From positions 2,108,001 to 2,172,000 of the forward strand of contig NZ_AP022601.1 in assembly GCF_010726765.1 (NCBI RefSeq): a stretch of 64,000 nucleotides of DNA, in the 5' to 3' direction. The notes beneath the pieces are model-generated. The model had not been told where the DNA came from, searched no databases, and saw only the letters and a program-made list of their open reading frames with translations. How positions within the stretch are numbered: the stretch's first letter is position 1; the number at the start of each line of letters is the position of its first letter. Shown here piece after piece: positions 7,870 to 16,353 of this stretch. Position numbers and translations under genes: made by a program. Origin of the DNA: Mycobacterium gallinarum (lineage in GTDB: Bacteria > Actinomycetota > Actinomycetes > Mycobacteriales > Mycobacteriaceae).

Positions 7870-8573
7870 TGCATCGGAAGCGGGTCGACTCGGGTGATTG
7901 GGACGCAATCACCGCTGAGCTCAACGACTTCGGCGGGGCACTGCTACCCCGGCTGCTCACCGATGCCGAGGCCGAGGCGATCAAGCGGCACTACTCCGAC
8001 GACCACATGTTCCGCTCGACCATCGACATGCACAGATACCGGTTCGGCGAGGGTGAGTACCGATACTTCGACCGGCCCTATCCCGCCCCGATCGAAGCAC
8101 TCAAGCAAGCGCTGTACCCCCGGCTGTTGCCGATCGCGCAAGACTGGTGGGCCAAGCTCGGCCGCCCATCCCCGTGGCCGGACACCCTCGACGACTGGCT
8201 CGACATGTGCCACGCGGCCGGCCAGACGAAGTCGACGACGATACTGCTCAAGTACGGCGCTGGAGACTGGAACGCGCTGCATCGAGACCTGTACGGCGAG
8301 TTGATCTTTCCACTGCAGGTGGTGATCAACCTGAGCGAGCCGGGCGTCGACCACACCGGCGGCGAATTCCTGCTCGTCGAGCAGCGCCCCCGGGCCCAGT
8401 CGCGCGGCACCTCCACACTGCTGCCGCGCGGTCACGGGTTCGTGTTCACCACCCGGGAGCGACCGGTCCGCTCGGCGCGCGGGTGGTCGGCGGCGCCGGT
8501 CCGGCACGGCGTCTAGACGGTCCGATCGGGCCAGCGGTTCGCGCTCGGCCTGGTGTTCCACGACGCGGCGTGA
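7869..8573 (+). pseudogene. 2OG-Fe(II) DNA-damage-type oxygenase (Oxygenase-NA family), interrupted by TAG
   Basis: The frame opens with ATG 7869 and runs 215 codons to an amber stop at 8514-8516; the same frame then continues TVRSGQRFALGLVFHDAA to a TGA at 8571-8573. The full 234-codon product would fit the Oxygenase-NA 2OG-Fe(II) family often encoded beside ada/ogt. The HRD metal motif is at 138-140, TGGEFLLVEQRPRAQSRG at 163-180, and the distal metal His213 lies two residues before the stop. The lost tail contains the Arg of VRSGxR that normally binds 2-oxoglutarate, so the truncated product should be inactive. The stop probably replaces the Ser of HGVS (TCG to TAG). A sequencing error or readthrough is possible. 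Confidence 0.82.
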
Positions 8574-8577
8574 GAGA

Positions 8578-8805
8578 TGCCGCGTTACACGCTGATCAGT
8601 GCGGCCGGGCGCACTCGGCGGCCATCGTGCGTCCCGCATCTACGGTCGCCTCGACTGCCCGTCGGCGCGACGCGCCATCGACAAGGGCGGCTACGTACGG
8701 CATCGCGTGTTCTTCGCCGACGAAGCGGCCGCCGTCGCGGCGGGTTACCGGCCGTGCGCGCGGTGCCTGCCCGCCCGCTACCACGAGTGGAAATCGGGCG
8801 TCTAG
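8578..8805 (+). pseudogene. Ada metal-binding-like mini-protein with N-terminal frameshift
   Basis: ATG 8578 begins MPRYTLIS, a typical start for small Ada-like zinc proteins, but the homologous continuation is in another frame from about 8600: PGALGGHRASRIYGRLDCPS, then YVRHRVFFADEAAAVAAGYR and PCARCLP. A short frameshifting deletion between residues ~8 and ~12 explains both. The downstream frame alone (ATG 8599-8805, 68 aa) could still be made and keeps Cys in DCPS and PCARC. The product would be a stand-alone Ada-type DNA methyl-phosphotriester/zinc module. It follows ogt and the oxygenase and overlaps the convergent methyltransferase by 4 bp. Confidence 0.65.
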
Positions 8806-9437
8806 CCCGCTGGCCGACGGCGCAGCACGATCACGTTGTCATGCCAGATAAAGGGCTCCCTGTCGGGCCAGTTCACCTCTCGCTCGACCACTTTCGTCTG
8901 CGCGGGCTCCCACTCCGCATCTGAGAGATTCAGCGAGGCGACGACCTCCTCGGGACTCAGGAACATGTGGCGATGGTGATCGAGCTTCGAGTCACCCGGC
9001 GGAGGTGCGCTGTGGTCCACGATCAGCAGCGTGCCGCCCGGTTTCAGGGCTTCGGCTGCCGGCAGGAAGATGCGGGTGCGATCCAGCGGCAGGGTGGAGT
9101 GCAGGAAGTGGGCACTCACCAGGTCGAACTCGCCGTCCGGAAATGTCTGTGACAGGTCGTGTTGCTGAAAGTCGATCCGGTCGAGCACGCCGCGCGTCTC
9201 GGCTGCTGAACGAGCTCGCTGCAGCGCGGTATCCGAGATATCCACGGCGACCACATCCCAGCCACGCTCTGCCAGCCACACCGAGTCCGCTCCCTCGCCG
9301 CAGCCGAGGTCGAGTGCTCGACCGACCTCCAGCCCGGTCACCACCTCGGCGAGGCGCAGGTTGACCCGTCCGCTCCACACTCGGTCGCGTTCGCCGTAAT
9401 GCTGCTCCCAATGCTCCTTGGCGTCAGGCGTTGACAC
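8802..9437 (-). CDS. Class I SAM-dependent methyltransferase
   Basis: A 211-aa Rossmann-fold methyltransferase from GTG 9437. SAM-binding motif I is ALDLGCGEGADSVWLAE (residues ~41-57), with motif II around VVAVDISDTALQRAR and the acidic post-motif DFQQHDLSQ. The N-terminal HWEQHYGERDRVWSGRVN is common in actinobacterial Methyltransf_25 proteins. Its start lies inside the end of the flavoprotein gene (14-bp overlap), so the pair is translationally coupled. Substrate unknown; the pairing with a CPFC flavoprotein suggests a thiol or similar small molecule (inference). Confidence 0.88.
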   Translation of the reverse strand: MSTPDAKEHWEQHYGERDRVWSGRVNLRLAEVVTGLEVGRALDLGCGEGADSVWLAERGWDVVAVDISDTALQRARSAAETRGVLDRIDFQQHDLSQTFPDGEFDLVSAHFLHSTLPLDRTRIFLPAAEALKPGGTLLIVDHSAPPPGDSKLDHHRHMFLSPEEVVASLNLSDAEWEPAQTKVVEREVNWPDREPFIWHDNVIVLRRRPAG

Positions 9438-10380
9438 GTCGTCTCCCTTCAGGAACGGCCAGACCGTATTCGTCGGCCATCAAACTCTGCACTATCGCCG
9501 CAGCTGCGTGCGAGCCGCTCGCGATCGCGGCCGCCACCTGTGGCATCGGCACGCTCAGATCGCCTGCGGCGAACACCCCGGGTGCCGTCGTCCGGTAGAA
9601 GCCGTCCACGGCGATCGGGTTCTGCGCGACCGGTGTCGGATCGGCGGACTCGACGCCCAGCTCATCGGCCAGCGTCGAGCGCTGGTGCAGCGTGGTGGCG
9701 ACGAGTAAACCCCGGCGCGCCAGTCGAGTTCCGTCGGTGAATACGACGGCGCTCAATTCGCCGTTCTCGGAGTCCAGTTCGGCCACGCGTCGGTCGTCGA
9801 TGGTGATGTTCGCGTCGGCCAGCCGGATGCGGTCGTCGTCCTCCAGGCCGTCGGGCCCGTCGGTCAGCACGACGATGTCGTCGCTCCAACCGCGCAGCAG
9901 CAGCGCCGAATGGACCGCACGCGGACCTCGGGCCAGGACGCCCAGAGGTTGGTCCCGCATCTCCCAGCCGTGGCAGAACGGGCAGTGGAACGCCGATCCG
10001 CCCCACAGCTGCGCGAGGCCGGGCAACTCCGGCGGGCGGTACTCCATACCGGTGGCCAGCAGTACGCGTCGCGCGCGCTCGCGGGTGCCGTCGGCCAGTT
10101 GGAGCACGAAGTCGCCGTCCGACGGTTCACCCGCGACCACCTCGCCGGTGCGCACCTCGACACCCGGATACACCGATAGCTCACGTCGCCCGGTCTCGTA
10201 TAACTCGGCCGGACTCCGTCCGTCGTGTCCGAGCAGGCCGCCGATGCCGTGAGCAGGCAGATTGCTCTGCGCTCCGGCATCGACCAGCAGAGTGCGGCGC
10301 CGTGCCCGTCCGAGCACCAAGCCGGCACTCAGGCCGGCCGCACCGCCTCCGACGATGATGCAGTCCCAGATGTTGTCCAT
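9424..10380 (-). CDS. NAD(P)/FAD-dependent oxidoreductase, thioredoxin-reductase-like with CPFC motif
   Basis: A 318-aa two-dinucleotide flavoprotein. The FAD motif IIVGGGAAGLSAGLVLGRAR is at residues 8-27, an ATG motif at 110-112, and the late FAD motif TAPGVFAAGDL near 265-275. The redox-active CPFCHGWE lies at 133-140 (Cys133, Cys136), the CPxCHG form seen in dithiol oxidases such as GliT and HlmI as well as in other thioredoxin-reductase-like proteins; canonical thioredoxin reductase has CATC. It faces the XRE-cupin regulator across a 47-bp promoter region and overlaps the methyltransferase. Likely role: oxidising or reducing a small dithiol (inference). Confidence 0.88.
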   Translation of the reverse strand: MDNIWDCIIVGGGAAGLSAGLVLGRARRRTLLVDAGAQSNLPAHGIGGLLGHDGRSPAELYETGRRELSVYPGVEVRTGEVVAGEPSDGDFVLQLADGTRERARRVLLATGMEYRPPELPGLAQLWGGSAFHCPFCHGWEMRDQPLGVLARGPRAVHSALLLRGWSDDIVVLTDGPDGLEDDDRIRLADANITIDDRRVAELDSENGELSAVVFTDGTRLARRGLLVATTLHQRSTLADELGVESADPTPVAQNPIAVDGFYRTTAPGVFAAGDLSVPMPQVAAAIASGSHAAAAIVQSLMADEYGLAVPEGRRRVNA

Positions 10381-10422
10381 GACCCCACCTTGCAGGCGCT
10401 AGGGCAAAAGTGCCAAGCTTTC

Positions 10423-10437
10423 TTGCCATGCAGGCAA
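10423..10437. promoter_or_regulatory. Inverted repeat in the flavoprotein/XRE divergent region
   Basis: TTGCC-ATGCA-GGCAA sits on the likely start codon of the XRE gene (ATG 10428), and related GGCA/TGCC pieces lie just upstream at 10403-10414. It is the natural candidate operator for the XRE-cupin protein controlling both directions. Confidence 0.45.
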
Positions 10438-11003
10438 ATGACGAAGAAAGTGTCGATCTGCGGGTGCGCAAGCGTCTGCGGGATCTGCGGATGCAGCGCG
10501 GCCTCACCCTCGAAGAGGTCGCCACCCGATCGAGCATCGACGTGTCGACACTGAGTCGTCTCGAATCCGGTAAGCGACGGCTGGCCCTCGACCATCTCCC
10601 CCGCCTCGCCGCCGCACTCTCGGTGAGCACCGACGAACTACTCCGCGCCCCCGAGGCCGAAGATCCACGGGTCCGGGCGAACTCGCACACCAGCCACGGC
10701 ATCACCTACTGGCCGCTGACCCGTCAGGCCGCGGCAGGCGGACTCCACGCGTACAAGATCCGGGTCAGTGCCCGACGCCGGAGGCCACCTCCCGAGCTAC
10801 CTGTCCATGAAGGCCAGGAGTGGATGTACGTGCTGTCAGGCCAGATTCGGCTGATTCTCGGAGAGCGCGACTTCATCGTCAAACCCGGTGAAGCCGTTGA
10901 GTTCTCGACCTGGACACCCCACTGGTTCGGAGTGGACGGCGGTCCGGCGGAGGCGATCATCATCTTTGGTGTGCACGGTGAACGGCTGCACCTGCACGGC
11001 TGA
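10428..11003 (+). CDS. XRE-family regulator with C-terminal cupin domain
   Basis: A 191-aa two-domain regulator. Residues ~8-65 form the XRE helix-turn-helix (VRKRLRDLRMQRGLTLEEVA, then SSIDVSTLSRLESGKRR), and residues ~110-185 form a cupin barrel (PVHEGQEWMYVLSGQIRLIL, then KPGEAVEFSTWTPHWFGV). Such proteins sense a small ligand and regulate adjacent oxidoreductase or transporter genes. ATG 10428 is chosen over an upstream GTG at 10410 because the conserved part begins there; no clear ribosome site precedes it, so a leaderless message is possible. Divergent from the flavoprotein-methyltransferase pair. Confidence 0.88.
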   Translation: MQANDEESVDLRVRKRLRDLRMQRGLTLEEVATRSSIDVSTLSRLESGKRRLALDHLPRLAAALSVSTDELLRAPEAEDPRVRANSHTSHGITYWPLTRQAAAGGLHAYKIRVSARRRRPPPELPVHEGQEWMYVLSGQIRLILGERDFIVKPGEAVEFSTWTPHWFGVDGGPAEAIIIFGVHGERLHLHG

Positions 11004-11023
11004 GATCTGACGCGACCGCCGAT

Positions 11024-11159
11024 CTACAGCCGATCGTGTGCCAGCTCGGCGAGGTGCTTGAGCGGGTTGTCGAGGTGGTGGCGTCAGTGCCTTGGCCCGG
11101 CAGCCATGCGATCGCCTGATGGGTGTTCGGGTCGGCCAGCACGTCCAACCGGCCGTCCC
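11024..11159 (-). pseudogene. C-terminal remnant of an unidentified gene
   Basis: On the minus strand one frame reads RLDVLADPNTHQAIAWLPGQ and then, after a one-base shift, HLDNPLKHLAELAHDRL with a TAG at 11024-11026. The two pieces look like one protein tail broken by a frameshift, without a start or upstream body. It fills the gap between the XRE gene and the RNase H gene. I do not recognise the family; it may instead be noncoding. Confidence 0.3.
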
Positions 11160-12248
11160 CTACCCCAGGTAGGCCGTTTGGTTGACCAGCCGTACCGAGG
11201 CCGCACCGTCGGGGTAGAACTCGGCGATCGACAGCGACGCCAGGTCCAGGTGCATGCGATAGAGGACGCTCGGGCCCGCATCCAGGGCCATCCGCAGCAG
11301 CGTCTTGATGGGCGTCACGTGCGACACCACCAGCACCGTCTCACCCGGATGCTCGGAGATGATGCGCGCCCGCGCCCTGCCGACGCGCTCAGCCGCGGCG
11401 TCGAAGCTCTCCCCGTCGGGCGGCGCCACACTGGTGTCGCGCAGCCAGCGCTTGTGCAACGCCGGATCACGTTCGGCCGCTTCGCCGAACGTGAGCCCCT
11501 CCCAGCCGCCGAAGTCCGTCTCGATCAGGTCGGCGTCGACGGTGACGTCGAGGCCCAGCGCTTTGGCCGCTGCATCGGCGGTGTCGTGCGCACGCTGCAG
11601 CGGCGAGGTGATCACGGCCGAGATGCCGCCCCGGTTGCCCAGGAACTGCGCGGCCGCGTCGGCCTGGCGACGGCCGAGGTCCGTCAGCGCTGGGTTGCCG
11701 CGGCCCGAATACCGGCGCTCCACCGACAGTTCGGTCTGCCCGTGTCGCAGCAGCAGGAACCGGGTGGGCGCACCGCGCGCACCGGTCCAGCCGGCTGGGT
11801 TGGGGTGCTGTTCCGGTTTCGGTTCCGCCGTGGACGTTTCCAGCTCGGCTGCCGCATCCATCGCCTCGTTCGCCAGGCGGTCGGCATAGCTGTTCTTCGC
11901 CCGCGGAACCCACGTGTAGGTGACGCGGTCGAATCGCGTCGACAGCTCGGTGGCCTGCTGATATAGCGGCGCCAAGTCCGGATGCTTGACCTTCCAGCGC
12001 CCCGACATCTGCTCCACGACGAGCTTGGAGTCCAAGTTCACGTCGACCTCGTCGGCGCCCAGGTTCGCGGCCTCCTCCAAGCCGGCGATCAACCCGCTGT
12101 ACTCGGCGGCGTTGTTGGTGGCACGGCCGATCGCCTGTTTGCGCTCGGCGAGCACGGTGTTGTGATCCGCGGTCCACACGACCGCGCCGTATCCGGCCGG
12201 GCCGGGGTTGCCGCGCGATCCCCCGTCGGCTTCGACGACAACCTTCAC
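11160..12248 (-). CDS. Bifunctional RNase HI / histidine phosphatase (Rv2228c-like)
   Basis: A 362-aa fusion. Residues 1-130 are RNase HI: ADGGSRGNPG at 7-16, NNAAEYSGL at 45-53, DSK at 73-75 and NSYADRLAN at 119-127 supply the catalytic Asp8, Glu49, Asp73 and Asp123. After a Pro-rich linker, residues ~160-362 form a phosphoglycerate-mutase-like acid phosphatase with LLLRHGQTE (His169). M. tuberculosis Rv2228c has the same fusion, reported to degrade RNA-DNA hybrids and to dephosphorylate alpha-ribazole phosphate-type substrates. Start GTG 12248 overlaps the stop of the upstream zinc-ribbon gene (GTGA). Confidence 0.93.
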   Translation of the reverse strand: MKVVVEADGGSRGNPGPAGYGAVVWTADHNTVLAERKQAIGRATNNAAEYSGLIAGLEEAANLGADEVDVNLDSKLVVEQMSGRWKVKHPDLAPLYQQATELSTRFDRVTYTWVPRAKNSYADRLANEAMDAAAELETSTAEPKPEQHPNPAGWTGARGAPTRFLLLRHGQTELSVERRYSGRGNPALTDLGRRQADAAAQFLGNRGGISAVITSPLQRAHDTADAAAKALGLDVTVDADLIETDFGGWEGLTFGEAAERDPALHKRWLRDTSVAPPDGESFDAAAERVGRARARIISEHPGETVLVVSHVTPIKTLLRMALDAGPSVLYRMHLDLASLSIAEFYPDGAASVRLVNQTAYLG

Positions 12249-12982
12249 GCGCCGGTCCCCTTGACCCGCAACAGAATCGCTCCACACTCGGGGCACCGCA
12301 GCACTTCGTCCTCGGCGGCGGCGGAGATCCTGGCCAGTTCGCCGCGGTCGATCTCGATGCGGCATGCACCGCACCGGCCGCCCTGAAGCAGCCCAGCTCC
12401 CGCGCCGCCGCGGGTGCGCTGACGCTCGTACAGCGCCACCAGGTCGGGGTCGAGGCTGGCGACGAGTTCGTCGCGCCGCAAAAGTGATTGGTCGCGTAGG
12501 CGGTCGAGTTCGCTGCGCGCCTCGTCGCACGCCCGCTGCGCCTCTCCGAGGTCCTTCTGCAGCTCGTCGATCTTCGTCAGCTCGGCAGCCTGCTCGCCCT
12601 GCAGCTCCTCGCGGCGCTCCATGATCTCCAGCAGCGAGTCCTCCAGCGACGCCTGCCTGCGCTCGAGTGTCTCCAGTTCGTGCTGTAACTCGGTGAGCTG
12701 CTTGGCATCTGTGGCCCCCGAGTCCAGCAGCTTGCGGTCGCGATCCTCACGCTGGCGGACCGAGTCGATCTCGGCCTCGAACTTGCTCACCTGCTCGTTG
12801 AGGTCGTCGAGCGCGATCTGCAGTACGGCCAGCCGGTCGTTGGCCTCGCGGTGCGTCGCCTGAATGGTTTCGAGCCGTTGCGACTCGGCGAGGTGGCCCG
12901 CACGATGTTCGATTCGGCCTCGTTCGGCATCCAGCTCGGCCAGCTCGAGCAGCGAACGTTGTTGAATTACTTCAGCTTTCAT
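12245..12982 (-). CDS. Coiled-coil protein with C-terminal C4 zinc ribbon (Rv2229c-like)
   Basis: A 245-aa protein, the same length I recall for Rv2229c. Residues ~1-185 are a long antiparallel coiled coil rich in Glu, Arg, Leu and Gln. The C-terminus carries CGAC...CPEC (about residues 200-228), a four-Cys zinc ribbon. Related proteins are thought to bind nucleic acid or act in flagellum/secretion-like assemblies; the mycobacterial role is unknown. It overlaps Nif3 upstream by 11 bp and RNase H downstream by 4 bp, forming an operon with cobC. Confidence 0.9.
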   Translation of the reverse strand: MKAEVIQQRSLLELAELDAERGRIEHRAGHLAESQRLETIQATHREANDRLAVLQIALDDLNEQVSKFEAEIDSVRQREDRDRKLLDSGATDAKQLTELQHELETLERRQASLEDSLLEIMERREELQGEQAAELTKIDELQKDLGEAQRACDEARSELDRLRDQSLLRRDELVASLDPDLVALYERQRTRGGAGAGLLQGGRCGACRIEIDRGELARISAAAEDEVLRCPECGAILLRVKGTGA

Positions 12983-14144
12983 GCCTCGTTCTCTCCACGT
13001 TCCAAGGGTCAGTACGAACCGCTGACACCCGCACGGGTAACGCTTCGCCGAAATGGTCTCGCAACAGGTCTGCGGCCTGTGTGCACCAGGGGTATTCGCT
13101 CGCCCAGTGCGCGACGTCGACGAGCGCCACGTCAGACGCCCGCCGGTGCTCGTCGGCGGGGTGGTGCCGAAGGTCTGCGGTCACAAAGGCCTGTACTTCC
13201 GCGCCCGCGACGGTGTCGAGCAGGGAATCGCCTGCACCGCCGCAGACCGCCACCCGCGACACCGTCGCCTCGGGATCGCCGGAGGCGCGAATCCCCCACG
13301 ATGTGCCCGGCAGCGCGTCGTGCACCCGTGACACGAAGGCCGACAACGGCTCCGGGCGCGCCAGCGAGCCCACCCGGCCCAACCCGACGTCGCCCGGCAG
13401 CGGCGCCAGCTCGAAGACGTCGAACGCGGGCTCCTCGTAGGGGTGCGCCGTGCGCATCGCCGCCAGCACGCGGCCACGCATCCGCGACGATGCGATCATC
13501 TCCACCCGCTCCTCGGGCACCCGCTCAACGGTCCCGACAGCGCCGATCGTCGGTGTTGCACCGTCGTGCGGCAGGAATTGGCCGATACCCGTCGCGGTCC
13601 AGCTGCAGTGCGAGTAGTCGCCGATGTGTCCGGCGCCCGCGGCGAACATCGCTTCCCTTACCGCGTCGGCGTTTTCGGGGTTTTCGGTGGGTACGAAGAC
13701 CACCCACTTGTCCAGACCCGTGCCGGACGGGATGGGCGCCAAGACTTCTTCGACGGTCAGGCCCAGTGCGGCGGCCAGCGCGTCCGATACTCCTGGCGAT
13801 GCCGCGTCGGCGTTGGTGTGCGCGGTGAACAGAGCCCGGCCGGTGCGGATCATCTGGTGCAGCAGCGCACCTTTGGCCGTGTCGGCGGCGACGGTGTCGA
13901 CCCCGCGCAACAGCAGCGGATGATGCGCGAGCAGCAGTCCCCGGTCGGGCACCTCGGCGACGACGGCGGCGGTGGCGTCCACCGCGACCGTGACCGTCTC
14001 GACGGTCTCCGACGGGTCACCGCAGACCAAACCCACCGAATCCCAGTCCTGGGCCAGGTTCGGCGGGTAGGCCGTCTCGAGAACGTCGATGATGTCGGAC
14101 AGCCGTGGTCTGATGTCGCAGGCCGAGCGGCTCCGGGCACTCAC
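12972..14144 (-). CDS. Nif3-like dinuclear metal centre protein
   Basis: A 390-aa protein from GTG 14144, which overlaps the cobC stop (GTGA). The Nif3/YqfO fold is shown by [15 protein letters not shown] near the N-terminus, the metal-binding LLAHHPLL (~residue 70), TAHTNAD (~105) and the C-terminal [15 protein letters not shown] and DVAHWASE. The central ~130 residues ([40 protein letters not shown]) form the inserted PII-like domain found in longer members. Members bind two metal ions; a role as GTP cyclohydrolase-type or chaperone-like enzyme is debated. Confidence 0.92.
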   Translation of the reverse strand: MSARSRSACDIRPRLSDIIDVLETAYPPNLAQDWDSVGLVCGDPSETVETVTVAVDATAAVVAEVPDRGLLLAHHPLLLRGVDTVAADTAKGALLHQMIRTGRALFTAHTNADAASPGVSDALAAALGLTVEEVLAPIPSGTGLDKWVVFVPTENPENADAVREAMFAAGAGHIGDYSHCSWTATGIGQFLPHDGATPTIGAVGTVERVPEERVEMIASSRMRGRVLAAMRTAHPYEEPAFDVFELAPLPGDVGLGRVGSLARPEPLSAFVSRVHDALPGTSWGIRASGDPEATVSRVAVCGGAGDSLLDTVAGAEVQAFVTADLRHHPADEHRRASDVALVDVAHWASEYPWCTQAADLLRDHFGEALPVRVSAVRTDPWNVERTRHES

Positions 14145-15163
14145 CGGATCACCTCGGCCATCGCCTCGACCAGCACCGGCCACTCGGGCCGCACCGCCGC
14201 ACGCAGGAACTGGCCGTCCAGTCCGACGAAGGTGTCGCACCGGCGCACCGCAATGCCCTTGCCGTCGAGGTGTTTTCGCATCAGTTCGGCGTCCTCGACG
14301 GCAAAGAGGACAAAGGGAGCAGATCCGTCGACGACATCTACGCCGATGCTAGTCAGCCCGTCGACCATCTCCGCGCGCAGGCGGCGCAGGCGTTGGGCGC
14401 CGCGTTCGGCCTCGGCCACCGCGTGCGGTGTGCTGCACGCGGCGATCGCTTCGAGCTGCAGCGTGCCCAGCGGCCAGTGCGGGCGTCGCGCGGTCATCCG
14501 ATCGAGCAGGTCGGCGGCTCCCAGCGCATAACCCACCCGCAGGCCGGCCAGCGCCCACGTCTTGGTGAGGCTGCGCAGCACCACCACACCCGGGAGCGGT
14601 ACGGCCGCCAATGACTCCGCCTCACCGGGCACCGAGTCCGCGAACGCCTCGTCGACGACCACGATGCGGCCCGGCCTGCGCAGCGCGGTGATCTGCTCGC
14701 GCGAGTGCAGCACCGACGTCGGGTTGGTCGGATTTCCGACGATGACGAGGTCCGCGTCCTCGGGCACGGCCGCATCGGCCAGCTCGTAGGGCGGCGCGAG
14801 CACGACGTGCTGGAATGGCACACCGGCCGCGGCGAGGACGGCCTCGGGCTCGGTGAACGACGGCACGATCAGCGCCGCGGACTGTGGCTGAAGTGCGGGC
14901 AACAGCGCGAACCCTTCGGCGCCCCCGGCCAGCAGGGCGACCTCGGCCGTATCGCGGCCGTGTCTGGCGGCGACGGCAGCGCGGGCGCGCTGCTCGTCGG
15001 CGGCGCTGGGGTACCTGCCCAGGTCGGCCATCCGCGCCGTGAGTCGATCGGCCAGCCACGACGGCGGCGCGTCGGCGCGAACGTTGACGGCGAAGTCCAG
15101 CATGCCCGGACCTGCGGCCCGGTCGCCGTGATAACGCGCTCCCGGGCGGGATTGGCTTGCCAC
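14141..15163 (-). CDS. cobC: Cobalamin-pathway PLP aminotransferase-fold protein (threonine-phosphate decarboxylase-like)
   Basis: A 340-aa fold-type I PLP enzyme. [10 protein letters not shown] near residue 145 holds the cofactor-binding Asn, VVVDEAFAD near 172 the Asp that binds the pyridine nitrogen, and [17 protein letters not shown] near 198 the Schiff-base Lys. In corrinoid synthesis CobC/CobD-type enzymes make aminopropanol phosphate from threonine phosphate. The nearby RNase H/phosphatase and cobD (CbiB) genes fit a cobamide role. Its GTGA junction with Nif3 indicates one operon running to the RNase H gene. A histidinol-phosphate aminotransferase-like activity is the alternative. Confidence 0.87.
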   Translation of the reverse strand: MASQSRPGARYHGDRAAGPGMLDFAVNVRADAPPSWLADRLTARMADLGRYPSAADEQRARAAVAARHGRDTAEVALLAGGAEGFALLPALQPQSAALIVPSFTEPEAVLAAAGVPFQHVVLAPPYELADAAVPEDADLVIVGNPTNPTSVLHSREQITALRRPGRIVVVDEAFADSVPGEAESLAAVPLPGVVVLRSLTKTWALAGLRVGYALGAADLLDRMTARRPHWPLGTLQLEAIAACSTPHAVAEAERGAQRLRRLRAEMVDGLTSIGVDVVDGSAPFVLFAVEDAELMRKHLDGKGIAVRRCDTFVGLDGQFLRAAVRPEWPVLVEAMAEVIR

Positions 15164-15200
15164 ATCACGACACTAGTGGGCCGTCGGGGACAATGAGTTT

Positions 15201-15854
15201 GTGACGGCGTCCCCGCAATTGGTGATCTTCGACCTCGACGGCACCCTGACCGACTCGGCTCAGGGCATCGTGGCGAGCTTCCGCCATGCGCTCGACGCCG
15301 TGGGCGCCGTCGCCCTCGAAGGCGACCTGGCCGGGCTGATCGTCGGCCCGCCGATGCATCACACGCTGCGCGACATGGGCCTCGGTGAGCAGGCCGACGC
15401 GGCGATCGCCGCGTACCGGGAGGACTATCTGGACCGCGGTTGGGCGATCAACCGCCCGTTCGACGGGATCCCCGCACTGCTCGCCGACCTGCGGGCCGCA
15501 GGGGTGCGGTTGGCGGTGGCGACGTCCAAGGCCGAGCCGACGGCGGTCCGGATCCTCGCCCACTTCGGGCTCGACGGGCATTTCGAGGTCATCGCGGGCG
15601 CCAGCGTCGACGGCTTGCGCGCCACCAAGTCCGAGGTCGTCAAGCGTGCGTTGGCCCAGCTCGAGCCGCTGCCGGACCGTTTGCTGATGGTCGGCGACCG
15701 GTCTCACGACGTCGAGGGCGCTGCCGAGCACGGCATCGACACCGTGGTGGTCGCCTGGGGATACGGTCGCTCGGACTTCGAGGACCCCGACCCCGTCGTT
15801 CCCTACGCACGGGTCGCGACCGTCGACGAGCTGCGGACGGTGCTCGGTGTCTGA
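15201..15854 (+). CDS. ptkA: HAD-superfamily hydrolase, protein tyrosine kinase PtkA orthologue
   Basis: A 217-aa HAD protein from GTG 15201. DLDGTLTDS (residues 11-19) supplies the nucleophile Asp11 and Asp13, ATSKAEPT the second motif, and MVGDRSHDVEGA with the following acidic loop the fourth. In M. tuberculosis the orthologue Rv2232 is described as a tyrosine kinase that phosphorylates PtpA. The product here begins at the HAD core and lacks the N-terminal extension I recall for the M. tuberculosis protein. It overlaps ptpA by 8 bp. Phosphoglycolate-phosphatase-like activity is the generic alternative. Confidence 0.88.
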   Translation: MTASPQLVIFDLDGTLTDSAQGIVASFRHALDAVGAVALEGDLAGLIVGPPMHHTLRDMGLGEQADAAIAAYREDYLDRGWAINRPFDGIPALLADLRAAGVRLAVATSKAEPTAVRILAHFGLDGHFEVIAGASVDGLRATKSEVVKRALAQLEPLPDRLLMVGDRSHDVEGAAEHGIDTVVVAWGYGRSDFEDPDPVVPYARVATVDELRTVLGV

Positions 15855-16353
15855 ATCAGCCGACGCGCCGCTACACGTCACCTTCATCTGCTCGGGCAAC
15901 ATCTGTCGCTCGCCGATGGCGGAGAAGATGTTCGCCCACCAGCTCAGCGAGCGTGGTCTTGCGGGCGCGGTGCGGGTGACGAGTGCGGGTACCGGCGGCT
16001 GGCACGCGGGCGAGCCCGCGGACCGGCGGGCCAGTCACGTGCTTCGCGCGCACGGTTACCCCTCCGCGCACCGCGCTGCGCAGATCGACGACGACCATCT
16101 GTCCGCCGACCTCGTCATCGCGCTGGGCCGCAACCATCTGCGGATACTGACGGATATGGGCGTCGACGCAGACAGAGTCCGGATGCTGCGCTCGTTCGAC
16201 CCGAGGTCGGGGGCGCATGCGCTGGACGTCGAGGATCCCTACTACGGCGGTCACGACGACTTCGAGGACGTCTTCTCCGTGATCGACGCGTCTCTGCCCG
16301 GCCTGCATGAGTGGGTCGACGAGCAGCTGTCCGCGCGTGGAATCGCGAGCTGA
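15847..16353 (+). CDS. ptpA: Low-molecular-weight protein tyrosine phosphatase
   Basis: A 168-aa phosphatase from GTG 15847. The P-loop ICSGNICRS places the nucleophile Cys15 and Arg21 (C-x5-R) near the N-terminus, and the general acid is in DPYYGG around residue 131. M. tuberculosis PtpA is secreted into host cells and blocks phagosome acidification; the secreted role in this organism is not implied by sequence. It overlaps ptkA upstream and the SURF1 gene downstream (TGATG), so kinase, phosphatase and SURF1 are one operon. Confidence 0.95.
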   Translation: MSESADAPLHVTFICSGNICRSPMAEKMFAHQLSERGLAGAVRVTSAGTGGWHAGEPADRRASHVLRAHGYPSAHRAAQIDDDHLSADLVIALGRNHLRILTDMGVDADRVRMLRSFDPRSGAHALDVEDPYYGGHDDFEDVFSVIDASLPGLHEWVDEQLSARGIAS

